Assembly: GCA_036172665.1 (NCBI GenBank)
Contig: CM069876.1
Location: 51,057,001 to 51,121,000, forward strand
Reading direction: 5' to 3'
DNA length: 64,000 nt
DNA from: Prosopocoilus inquinatus
Taxonomy: Eukaryota; Arthropoda; Insecta; Coleoptera; Lucanidae
Shown: positions 11,460-20,888 of the stretch, one piece after another
Position numbering within the stretch: position 1 is the first letter of the stretch
Layout of the letters: the number at the start of each line of letters is the position of its first letter
Translations under genes and position numbers: made by a program
Notes under the pieces: model-generated
Told to the model about the DNA's origin: nothing
What the model saw: the letters and a program-made list of their open reading frames with translations, nothing else
The model's database searches: none

Positions 11460-12342
11460 TTAGTTGGCCATGTGATGTTGCACGTGTTTTTTTAACAGCC
11501 CGACCGTTTCAAATTTGCGATCGCAAATCTTACATTGCAGTGGATTTTCTCTAGTATGTGTCAACATGTGCGTCTTTAAGCTTCCCGTGTATTTGCAACT
11601 GTAATCGCAAACTTCGCACTTGAACGGCCTGTCATCGCAGTGGACCCTCATGTGTCTTCTGAAGTTGCCGGGACTGATGCATCGATACTCGCAAACCGGG
11701 CACTTAAACGGCTTCTCGCCGCTGTGCTTCAACATGTGCCACTTCAACGACACGGAATAGTTGCACGCGTAATCGCACAGGTTGCACTTGAAGGGCTTCG
11801 CGTCGTCGTGCGTCATCATGTGTTTCTTTTTTAGATTTCTGGTGTAGACGCATTCGTAATCGCAAATCGTACACTTGAACGTCTTACCGCCGTCGCCGGT
11901 GTGAGACAACGCGTGCACTTTCAAACCCCCCGATCGCTTACTTCGGAAATCGCAGAGCTCGCACTTAAACGGCTTCTCATCGGTGTGATTCACGCTGTGT
12001 ATTTTCAAAGTCTGGCTGGTCTTGAACGACCTGTCGCAGAGGTCGCACTTGAACGGCCGTTCGTCGCTGTGTATCCTCACGTGACGCTTCAGGCTTCCGG
12101 AAATCAGGGTTTGGTAACCGCAGATCGCGCATTTGAACGGTTTCTCGCCGGTGTGTCGCAGCACGTGATTTCTTATGCTGCCCAGGTGGCCGGTTTTGAA
12201 GTCGCACAGCTTGCATCTGAACAGTTTTCCGTCTTCGTCTTTCGAAAAGCACGACCTGAATTTAAACGGGTGCCTTAAACGCGGCACTGAGAGTTTGCCT
12301 TCGGCGTTTACGAATCCGAGGGCGGTGTCCTTGAGGCGTTTA
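11460..12342 (-). CDS. ZF9: 9-finger C2H2 exon, about 293 aa
   Basis: The acceptor is CCTTGTTGCAG|T at 12342 and the stop is at 11460. The first exon base is T, not G, so the junction codon would be Ser if joined to AG. A basic N-terminal segment precedes nine complete fingers. The linker after finger 4 has two extra glycines (HTGDGGKTF), and finger 5 has one extra residue in the helix (LKKKH). The C-terminus (VQHHMAN) resembles that of ZF13 (LQRHLAN), so the two are related. It sits between the two copies of the duplicated block. Confidence 0.86.
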
Positions 12343-13478
12343 CTGCAACAAGGGTCACGATTACAAGAAAGCAAATTAAAAAAAAAATTGTAGTTGTTTG
12401 CGCCACTTCGCTTAAAACTTTAAGTCGAACTAACAGAGACTTAAAAAAAAAGTCACAGTCATATGTCAAAAAAGATACGAAAACGTAGTTATTTGTGCAT
12501 CAGATTGTGACTTTTGTTCTGAAGCCTCTTAGTTCGATTATGAAATCGGCTTTTATGATCGCGTTTATAATCAGACTTTAAGGAAGCTTTAATTTAAAGT
12601 CACTTTAAGAACAGGGAAACAAATGGATTTTTTTAGGTTAAAGTAACCGCTTAAGTGGGACTTGAAGTTTTAAGTAAGAGTGGCGCAAACTTGCATTAGA
12701 GTTGCCAAAAAAAAAATGGAAAGTAGAAAATGCATTGTCATACTCTTAGGCTGGGCTACATACATTTTTAAGCCGGGATTAAAGTTAAACGTAAGTTAGA
12801 ATGTGACAGATAGGATTACGTACTTATTTATTATGTGTGATATATTCTAAGTTAGGCTTAAATTTCATCCTGGCTTAAATGTTTTATGTAACGAGCAATA
12901 TTTATCGAAACACCTGGGCCCAGAACACGTTAAGTTTGGCATTAAACGTGCAGCTAAGGGATGAGGGCATTTGCAATTCTTTCCTGCACGATCCCCTTTA
13001 CTCAGAGTGCGCTTGGAACTTGGCCAAAATTCTCAGTAAAATATTTTATTTCAGTCAGTATAGTTTTTCTGATCGCTAAAGTCATCGATTTTCAAGAAAG
13101 AAAAATGATAAAACAATGGTGGTAGACATTCGTAAATTAAATAACTTACTGTATTTCTTTTACTTTTAATTACTATTATAAAGACTATAACAGTTACAAA
13201 AAACTAAATTAAAATTAAATTTATTCAAAATCTAAAAACAAAAATCAAGTCCGGTTCATCTCAAGGTCAACCCAACTCAATTCAACTTGACATAGGTCTG
13301 GCGTATCGAGAAGAAAATTTGAAATTATTGAAAGAATTAAAAAGTTAAAACGGATAAAATTTAAATATTTTGTTGCAAATCATTTTTTGTTGCAATGTCA
13401 GGTCGAAAAGCGATCGTAGGATGTCGCTGTTTTATCTGTTCGATAAAATTTAAGAGTCTCTTTAAACTCGTCGCACGT
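12343..13478. other. Gap between ZF9 and ZF10 with conserved blocks
   Basis: It contains an inverted pair, TTTAAGTCNAACTAAG-like sequence near 12420 against its complement near 12520-12670. It also holds the CCTGGGCCCAG element near 12907 and the left part of the duplicated block. TCAAGGTCA occurs near 13259. No gene is seen. Confidence 0.45.
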
Positions 13479-14930
13479 TTACTTCGCATGTTTCTTGTCA
13501 CTGTGAACCTTCATGTGATTTTTTAAGTTCCAAGCAATGCGGCACCGATAATCGCAAATCGTGCACTTGAACGGCTTCTCGTCGGAGTGCGTCAACATGT
13601 GCGTCTTTACGCACGTAAGATATCTGCTTCTGTATTCGCACACCTCGCACTGATAGGGCCTTCCGATAGCGTGCGTCATCACGTGGGTCTTCAAACTTGA
13701 AATGTGGCTGCACTGAAAATTGCAAACCGTACATTTGAACAGTTTCTTGTCGCTGTGGACGAGCGCATGCGCTTTCAGACCGCTGGATCGTTTACATTTG
13801 AAATCGCAGAGGTTACACTTGAATGGTTTTTCGTCGCTATGCGTCACCATGTGACTTTTTAAATCCGCTGGTAACTTAAACGTCCGGTGACAAAGAGTGC
13901 ATTTAAACGGTCTCTCGTCGCTGTGCTTCGTAATCACGTGACGGCGCAAGCTTCTGGGAATGCCAGTTTGGTAATTGCAGATCGTACACCTGAACGGTTT
14001 TTCACCGCTATGTTGGACTGCATGCCGTTTTAAGCTTATTGCGTAATTAGTTTCAAAATCGCACACGCGGCACTTAAATAGTCTTCCGTCTTCGCCTCCA
14101 AGTTTACATGATGAAGAACTGCGATCTTCGGCATCTGCAGGCGATCCACCGGCGATGTTCCTGTAACAAAATGCCACGTTAATTTCGAAGAAGTAAATTC
14201 GAAAAATTTTGTTTAATTAAAAAAAAAAGAAAAGAATTGGAAAGTAGAGAATGCGTCATATTCTTCAACTGTGGCTTACATAAGCTAATCGCAAGCTTAA
14301 TGCTTCCGTCAATCAAAACACGTGAAAGTTACTAAAACATTTTAATTTTTAGCTGATTGTGAGTTATCGATTATCTAAGAGTACCGCTTTACAAAACATC
14401 CGGTGAAATAATAAACGAGACGTTTTGGTGGTCGGGCGTTGCTGTTTTGCGGATTTTTTTTTAACTTATTTAACGCGATGCATCAACTTTCTTATGAGTC
14501 GAGACGTGTCGCTTCAAGCTCGCCGCGTGCTTGCACCTAAAATCGCACAGATCGCAAGTAAACGGCTTCTCGTCACTGTGGACCTTCATGTGACTTCTGT
14601 AGTTCCAAGCGCTGCGGCACTGATACTCGCAAACCGCGCACTTGAACGGCTTTTCGCCGGTGTGCGTCAACATGTGCGACTTGACAGACGCGGAATAGTT
14701 GCTTCTGTATTGGCACAGGTTGCATTTGAAAGGCTTCTCGTTAGTGTGCGTCATCACGTGCGTCTTCAAATTTGAACTGTGGCAGCATCGATAATCGCAA
14801 ATCGTACACTTGAACAGTTTCTCGCCGCTGTGAACGAACTCGTGCATTTTCAGAGCTTTGGCTCGTTTACATCGGAAATCGCAGAGGCTGCACTTGAACG
14901 GTTTCTCGTCGCTGTGCTTCACCATGTGAT
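12980..14930. repeat. Segmental duplication, copy 2 (partner 8950-10950)
   Basis: This copy covers the non-coding block, ZF10, the gap and most of ZF11. Its distance from copy 1 is about 4.03 kb throughout. Ends were estimated by eye. Confidence 0.75.
13479..14160 (-). CDS. ZF10: 7-finger C2H2 exon, about 226 aa, paralogue of ZF7
   Basis: The acceptor is TTTTGTTACAG|G at 14160 and the stop is at 13479. It has the same finger number, length and N-terminal segment as ZF7. Finger 7 is identical, while fingers 1-4 differ at residues expected to touch DNA (for example GLAGS versus GIPRS in finger 2). Finger 2 keeps the HVITKH spacing. The gap to the next exon (ZF11 stop) is 310 bp. A GTAAGC donor-like site in it lacks a preceding open ATG in the right phase. 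Confidence 0.86.
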
Positions 14931-15331
14931 CTTTTAAAGATCCGGGCAACTTAAACGCGCAGTCGCACAGAGTGCATTTAAACGGCCTTTCGTCGCTGTG
15001 CTTCACCATGTGCGCTTTTAAATAACAGGATAACTTAAACGCGCAGTCGCATAGAGCGCATTTAAACGGCCTTGCGTCGCTGTGCTTCGCCATGTGACGT
15101 TGCAGGCTCAGGGAAATGTCAGTTTCGTAAGCGCAAGCCGTACACTTAAACGGTTTTTCACCGATGTGCGGGAGCGCGTGCTTTTTTATGCTTACTGGGT
15201 GATTAGTTTTTAAATCGCGTAGGCGGCGATTAAATAGTTTTTCGTCGTCGCCTTTATGCACGCGCGATTCAAATTTAGACGACGGATTGCGACGATTGCG
15301 TTCAGCATCTTCAAATCCATAGGCACATTTC
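14470..15331 (-). CDS. ZF11: C2H2 exon with 8 intact fingers and a dead first unit, about 286 aa
   Basis: The acceptor is TTTTGTTGCAG|G at 15331 and the stop is at 14470. It is the paralogue of ZF8 but has one more finger: units 3 and 4 (CALCDCAFKL and CTLCDCAFKL) are a fresh tandem copy of each other. The first unit (LFNRRLRDLKTNHPVS) lacks its cysteines as in ZF8. The last four fingers match ZF8 almost exactly, down to the terminal KKVDASR. The 5' gap holds a CTGGGCCCA element but no convincing coding first exon. Confidence 0.86.
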
Positions 15332-15643
15332 CTGCAACAAAATGTCACGTTAATTACAATTAAGTAAGTTCCAAAAATTCAAAGTAGGTAACAAAATATT
15401 CATGTCTGTTTCATTTATGTAGCGCAGCTGCAACGCGCAGTTTGTATACATAGACCTGGGCCCATTACCCGTTTGGCACCAAACGTGCAATTGGTAGTGC
15501 GAAGAAGGAAAACGCGATTCTCTTTCCTTAGAGTCCACTTAACTTGACCAAAATTTTCAGTAAATTATTTTATTCCATTCAGTATACTTATAATAATGAC
15601 ATTAGTAAAATTATCTAGTAGAATATAATATTAAAGGGCGCAT
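15332..15643. other. Gap between ZF11 and ZF12
   Basis: It contains the third CCTGGGCCCA element (near 15449) followed by the TTTTCAGTAAATTATTTTATT block seen in three other gaps. The minus strand stays open for about 60 codons across it, but the equivalent frame is broken in the other copies, so it is probably not coding. Confidence 0.4.
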
Positions 15644-16331
15644 TTAAGGGGGCGTATGCAGCCCCTCGTGTTTTCTTAACAACGAGATGGCGTGGAACTC
15701 CTCTCCACAAATCTTACATTTGAATAGCTTCTCGACGCTATGTTTCGACATGTGCACCTTCAGGCCCGTCGCAAACTTACACTTGTAGTCGCAGATTTCG
15801 CATTTGAAGGGCTTCTCGTCGCTGTGCACCTTCAAGTGACTCTTCAGGTATTCAGAACGGACGGTCATGTAATCGCAGATCGTGCATTGAAATCGCTTAA
15901 CGTCGTCGTGGACCAGCGCGTGCTGTCTCAGCTGTCTCGGTGCCTTGCACCTGTAATCGCAGAGTTCGCACTTAATTGGCTTCTCGTCGTTGTGTGTCAA
16001 CACGTGCTTTTTCAGACCCCAGGGATATTTAGTGGCGAAACCGCAAACGGTGCATTTCAGGGGCTTTTCGTCGCTGTGGCTTAACATGTGGACTTTCAAG
16101 CTGCCGACGTAGCCGCTTTTGTAGCCGCACAGCACGCATTTGAAGAGCTTTTCTTCCTTGGGCTTGAACAGGTGCTTCTGCGCGTGCCTTTCCAGATGCG
16201 TGGCAAAGTTGGTCCTGTAATCACACGATTCACATTTAAAGGGCTTCTCGCCTTCGCATCTGATGCGATACGACTCGGATTCGATCCAGTTTTCCGTAAA
16301 CAGCGAAGGATTACCATCCGCCTCGGAATTC
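15644..16331 (-). CDS. ZF12: 7-finger C2H2 exon, about 228 aa
   Basis: The acceptor is CTTTGTTTCAG|G at 16331 and the stop is at 15644. A short acidic N-terminal segment leads to seven complete fingers. The linker after finger 1 is long and charged (LFKPKEEKLF), which separates finger 1 from the rest. Finger 5 (MTVRSEYLKSH) is close to finger 6 of ZF6. Finger 7 has the CGEEF form instead of CDYKC. Upstream of the acceptor an in-frame ATG exists within the presumed intron (MSGSMTYLALCF), but this is not conserved in other units. Confidence 0.85.
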
Positions 16332-16379
16332 CTGAAACAAAGTGCCAAATAAGTCATAGAACCACTCAAATTTAACTTG

Positions 16380-16800
16380 AAATCAAGTACGGTTCATTTC
16401 AAGTCAATTCAATCTACGAAGAAGATTTTAAATTGAAAAAATTTAAAATTGCCGAAGAAACACCCAACAAAATTAAGGCCGGCGAGTCTCAAGGTCAACC
16501 CGACTGGATTCCTCCACCAAAATTAGATCAATCCAAGAAAAAAAAAGCGTCAAAATATTAAACACTAAACTCGATCGAACAGATCAAGGCCAAAGCAATT
16601 TCAAGGTCAACCCAATCCAATCATATAAATGAATAATTTTAAAATTTAAATGTTTGAACTCAATGTAAATCAAGTTTAAAGTAATGTCTCAAGGTCAAAC
16701 CAATCCAATTGTATGATTAGGTAATGGAATTTAAAAAATAAAATAAAAAGTAAAAGACCTAACCTCGACGCCAATAAAATCCAAAGCAATCTCAAGGTCA
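16380..16800. repeat. Degenerate tandem repeat with four exact TCAAGGTCA cores
   Basis: TCAAGGTCA occurs at 16489, 16601, 16689 and 16792, each in an AT-rich context followed by A-rich and CCAAT-like text (CTCAAGGTCAACCCAA type). Spacing is about 90-112 bp. The core is better conserved than the flanks. It matches the FTZ-F1 (YCAAGGYCR) and ERR (TNAAGGTCA) extended half-sites. Confidence 0.6.
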
Positions 16801-17279
16801 ATCAAAATCAATCAAAAAATATTTCAGTTAAAAAATTTAAAGCAATTTGAAAATCTCCAAAACTACATTTTATTCGTTCCAATCAATCTAGTGACTTAGT
16901 GAGAAATTACTGCCAAATAAATAACATAATAAATAATGCCAAATTAGGTCAGCCAGTCATAAAACTTGAAATTACTAACAAAAAAGACGTTTTTTTTTTC
17001 CCTAACCCTTTCAAAACAAGTTAAACGTCAATGGCATCTAGGGTCCTTAGCGTAAACCAAAACGATAGGATTGTTGTTTGCGAATGCAACATTTTTTAAA
17101 AATTTATTAAATCTATTAATGACATTTTCTTGGCATGTGTAACGGGACAATTATGTTAATAATAACAAAAGTTTGATTTTGCGTTTTTAATTCAGCAGCC
17201 GATTATTTTCTGTGCAAAAGACATTTAAAACTATCGCAAATTGTGTTATTCGCGGTTTTTAAAGCCGTTTACATTGCCG

Positions 17280-17660
17280 CTCGCTTAAAATTGTAAGTTG
17301 GGTCTAGAAGGATAAGTCCATGAAATGCGTTTGTCTAGATGTGATAAGTCGGTTGGTAACAATGACAGACGCGGAGCGTCATGCGCAGTTGTAACGTATG
17401 CGGCCATAGTGCGCGGCGTTTTCAACGGCAAACGCGTCCCTCGAATTATTATAATTAATAGTGTTGAGACTTATTATTAGGGGTGTAATGGTGCAACGGC
17501 GGACATTTCACTTTGAAAAGGGTCGGAAAAGTACGGGAAAGCTTACATATCCGTGTGTGAAAATGGAGAAATGCTTGGGGCAAGCACGAGAAGTGTTTGC
17601 GCATGCGCGTTTCGAACCGCCTTTAAACATTTACGAATTTTGCACGGAATTCGGAATAAT
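17280..17660. promoter_or_regulatory. CpG-richer patch with a perfect NRF-1-type palindrome
   Basis: In an otherwise AT-rich gap, this patch is dense in CG dinucleotides and holds GCGCATGCGC (17599-17608) plus other TGCGCA-like cores. GCGCATGCGC is the NRF-1 / Drosophila Ewg type of site, often found at promoters. A plus-strand open stretch of 82 codons (17461-17709) covers it, with a GTGAGT donor-like site near 17681, but it has no recognisable domain. It could be a promoter inside the cluster, or chance. Confidence 0.35.
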
Positions 17661-17709
17661 TTTGCTAATAAAAAGTAAAACAGTGAGTATTAATTTGGTA
17701 TTTACATGA

Positions 17710-18207
17710 TTATTATATTTTTGTGTTGTAAATTGCGTATCAGGCCGTAAAAAGGGTTATGTAAAATCACAGATCCTAGAGACGCCAGTGTTGCCAGATG
17801 TGGCGCTATTACTTCAAAATCGGCGCAAATTATAAACGAGAACGTTTTTATAAGTAGACAAAGAATTAATAGGGCGATAATAAATTGATGGAAAAGTTTC
17901 CTTTTATTACCTACTCTAATCAAATAATACACATTTCATACGCTCTTGCAACATTTTCTTTTTTTTAATTAAAATTGTTTTTAGGGCAAAACGTTTTTGC
18001 ATTTTCGACTTTAGAAACTTTTTTTTTTTTTAATTCAGCGTACGAGTCCGTTTCGTTTTATCCCCGCGATAAAATCCAACGCTCTTTTTTTTGTAAACAC
18101 GCACTCACTCTTTAAAACGAACTTTCGCCGGTATGTATCAAGACATGCGGTTTTAAATTTGAAAATTCGCTGCCCCCTCGTAACAGCAGACGACAACTAA
18201 CTTGGAT
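17710..18207. other. Rest of the gap 5' of the ZF13 stop, with a finger relic
   Basis: AT-rich. On the minus strand at about 18113-18176 lies a remnant reading SNLKPHVLIHTGE then a stop: the helix, second histidine and linker of a decayed finger. The rest shows nothing assignable. Confidence 0.5.
18113..18176 (-). pseudogene. Zinc-finger relic
   Basis: The translated minus strand reads as the second half of a C2H2 finger with a HTGE linker, then stops after SSF. No cysteine pair precedes it. It is probably the decayed edge of a former array. Confidence 0.5.
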
Positions 18208-19144
18208 TTAGTTGGCCAGGTGGCGCTGCAAGTGTTTATTTAACCGGCCGGCTTTTAAAAATCTGCTGTGGCAAATCTTGCATTTGAAAGTCTCTTCTCC
18301 GCTGTGTTTCAACATGTGTAGCTTCAAGCTTCCCGAATATTTGCTGCGGAAATCGCAAGCGTCGCATTTGAAGGGTTTCTCGTCGCTGTGCACTATCGTG
18401 ACGTGGGTTTTCAGGTTTTCGGGACGATTGCACTCGTAACCGCAGATCATGCATTTAAACGGTTTCTCGCCGCTGTGCGTCACCTCGTGCTTTCTCAGAC
18501 TCGCAGAGTGCCTAAATCTACAACCGCAGACGTCGCACTTGAGCGGCTTGTCGCCGCTGTGTATCAACGCGTGCGTTTTCAGATTTGCAGACTGATTGCA
18601 CCTGAAATCGCAGAGTTCGCACTTGAACGGCTTCTCGCCGCTGTGTATCAACGCGTGCATTTTCAGGTTTGCCGAGTGATTGCTGCTAAAATCGCAGAAT
18701 TCGCACTTAAACGGCGGTTTACTTCTGTGTTTGATTTCATCGCCGTGCTTCGATCGGTGCAATTTCAAATGCGCAGATTGTTTGCAACTGTAATCGCAGA
18801 GTTCGCACTTAAACGGCTTTTCGCTGGTGTGTGTCAGCGCGTGCGTTTTCAGATTTACAGCCTGCGCGCATCTATAATCGCAGAGGTCACACTTAAACGG
18901 CTTCTCTCCGCTGTGTAGTAAGGTGTGCCTTTTCAAGACCGTGGAGTATTTAGTTTTGAAGTCGCAGAGGTCGCACTTGAACGGTTTCTCATCGCTGTGT
19001 GTCTTCATGTGATCTTTCAAGTGGTGAGATTGACCGGTTTGATAACCGCAGAGCATGCATTTGTATAGCTTTTCGCCGGCGGCGTGCGATTTACGTTTTT
19101 GTGATTTAGACCCGTCGAAAAATTGGTCCGTTTGATCGCAATTC
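18208..19144 (-). CDS. ZF13: 10-finger C2H2 exon, about 311 aa
   Basis: The acceptor is CTTTGTTTCAG|G at 19144 and the stop is at 18208. A basic segment (SKSQKRKSH) precedes ten complete fingers. The linker between fingers 4 and 5 is long and basic (GDEIKHRSKPPF), giving a 4+6 layout. Fingers 5 and 6 are recent copies of each other (HSANLKMHALIH and QSANLKTHALIH). Finger 8 has four residues between the histidines (HVTIVH). The terminal finger and tail (LQRHLAN) resemble ZF9. Confidence 0.87.
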
Positions 19145-19249
19145 CTGAAACAAAGTACGAGATTAATATTTTTTTATTATTATTATAAAAAAAGATTGTA
19201 GATAAATTAGTTATACAATAAAAAAAATATTTTTTAGAACTCGAAAAAA

Positions 19250-19830
19250 GTACTTATACAGGGCGATTTTAATAGTTGTCGCGAGTAATACTTTACACTC
19301 GCGAATGAAAAAGAAACTGCTTATACAGGGTGACTTTAATAGTTGTCGCGAGTAATACTTTGCACTCTCGTATGACAGAAACTGCTTATACAGGGTGACT
19401 TTAATAGTTCTGGCAAGTAATATTTTGCACGATTGAAGGTACATTTCTTTGACGCCTGAAAAATCTTTCGCTGTGAGTTGTAGCATGTGAACAACATTCA
19501 AGTAACGGTGCTTTATTAAAAATCCTGAAACAAAACGCCATTGTTACACCTTAAAAATTTAAGGTACTTAAAAGGGAAGAAGAAAACAATCTGCGAAATA
19601 TTTTCTTTTAGAGAACGCGTAAAACGTTTTGTTTATTGGGATTAAATCACTTATACAGGGTGACTTTAATAGTTGTGCCAAGTAATATTACACGATTGCG
19701 CGTTGGTTTATTTAGAAACAAAAGTACTTATACAGAGTGACTTTAATAGTTGGGACAAGTAAAATTTTACACGAGCGAGAGCTGTTTTATTTACAAGCGA
19801 CTTACACAGGGTGACTTTAAAACTTGTGAC
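19250..19830. repeat. Tandem repeat, six copies of CTTATACAGGGTGACTTTAA
   Basis: Three copies of about 65 bp start near 19254, 19320 and 19383 (with TAGTTGTCGCGAGTAATACT following the core), and three more diverged copies lie near 19648, 19725 and 19803 at about 76-bp spacing. The core includes the TACAGGGTG terminus of the inverted-repeat elements. The first cluster overlaps the 3' half of the short exon at 19401-19524. Confidence 0.75.
19401..19524 (-). CDS. Short finger-less terminal exon candidate, 40 aa
   Basis: A perfect copy of the cluster acceptor (GTTTTGTTTCAG|G) at 19524 opens a frame of 40 codons in the same phase 2, ending at TAA 19401-19403. The peptide is basic (SERFFRRQR) with two adjacent cysteines and no C2H2 pattern. 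Its stop lies inside the TACAGGGTG tandem repeat. It could be a true short isoform exon, a decayed array, or an acceptor that is now a decoy. Confidence 0.35.
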
Positions 19831-19841
19831 AAGTACGAGCG

Positions 19842-20763
19842 TTAAGAAAAACTATCGACTAAATGCGACTTCATGTGCGAATTATAGACGGACTTGGAGA
19901 CGAACTGCTTGGAGCAGACGTTGCACTTGAACTGGAATTCCCCGGCGTGGTACTTCTTGTGCTCGACGAGGCTGCACTTCTTCTTGAAAGCCTTGCCGCA
20001 CTCGTCGCACACGAAGCTCTTCTCCTGCGAGTGCGTCCTTAAGTGAGCCTTGAGCGCGGTGGACATCTTGAAAGGCTTGGAACAAACTTGGCACACGAAG
20101 GGCTTGGAATCGCTGTGCGTCAGCGCGTGCGCCTTCAAGCCGTTCTCCTGCAAGAAGCACTTGCCGCACACGTCGCATAAGAACGTGGTCACGTGCATGT
20201 GCTTGGTGTTGATGTGCTGCAAGACCGCGGATTTCGTGGGGGCCCTCTCGCCGCAGAGCTTGCACGCGAAGTCCTCGAGGGTGGCGTCGAAGTAGGCGGT
20301 GTGGAGGGTGAGGGCGTGGGCTTGAAGCGCGACGGTGTTGGCGAAAGACCTTCCGCATTTCCTGCACGGAAACTTCGGCTTCTCCTTGTGCACCGCCATG
20401 TGCGAGGTCAACCTGCTCCTAGTTTTGAAGGTCTTTTCGCAGACGGGGCACCTCGGGACCACGATTTTACAAGGCGTCTCGCTCTTCATGTGCGCGTTAA
20501 GGGCGTCGAAGTTCTGGAAGGAAAGGCCGCACATGACGCAGATGTAGTTGGTGCGGGTGACCTCGATGACATTCGCTGATTTTCTCCGGATCTGGGGTTT
20601 TTCTTTCGCGATGGTTTTCCGAACGCGTCCGCCGATTTTCCGAATTCGCACACCGGGGATCGGTGGCGTTGGCTTGGGCAAGCTGGGGTTGGGGCAGGGC
20701 GCGCTTGGTTTCGATTGCTGATTGGTGACTCGTTTTATTTTGATTCCGGCGGGCAATTTTAAT
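19842..20763 (-). CDS. ZF14: 8-finger exon of a different C2H2 type, about 306 aa
   Basis: The acceptor is ACGTTTCAG|A at 20763 and the stop TAA is at 19842-19844. A Pro-rich, basic N-terminus of about 65 residues (PNPSLPKPTPPIP, then RIRKIGGRVRK) precedes eight fingers of canonical CxxCGKxF form, not the CDYKC form of its neighbours. Finger 1 ends with Cys in place of the second His (MKSETPC). Spacing is irregular in fingers 3 and 4. The coding sequence is visibly richer in G and C. It still uses phase 2 and the same orientation, so it may belong to the locus or be a separate gene within it. Confidence 0.85.
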
Positions 20764-20800
20764 CTGAAACGTTAATTATTAGAGTCAGTGCAGGATTATT

Positions 20801-20888
20801 CTAAATAAAAATCTTTGTAAAGTAGGAAGCGTCTTGCCAATCTAGAAATAAGATTAAGCAGTCCGAAATATCCCTTGAAGTTCCAATC
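20801..20888 (-). CDS. Short finger-less terminal exon candidate, 28 aa
   Basis: The acceptor is GATATTGTTTCAG|G at 20888. In phase 2 the frame runs 28 codons to TAG at 20801. It is rich in Leu, Ile and Phe, without cysteine pairs. Its stop lies just 38 bp upstream of the ZF14 acceptor, so the two acceptors compete at close range. It contains no GT donor that would let it act as an internal exon. Support is the acceptor and phase only. Confidence 0.3.

Noticed and set aside
15350..15538. Minus-strand frame of about 62 codons in the ZF11/ZF12 gap as a coding exon
   Set aside because: It begins at GTG, and the same element in the two other gaps has stops in this frame.
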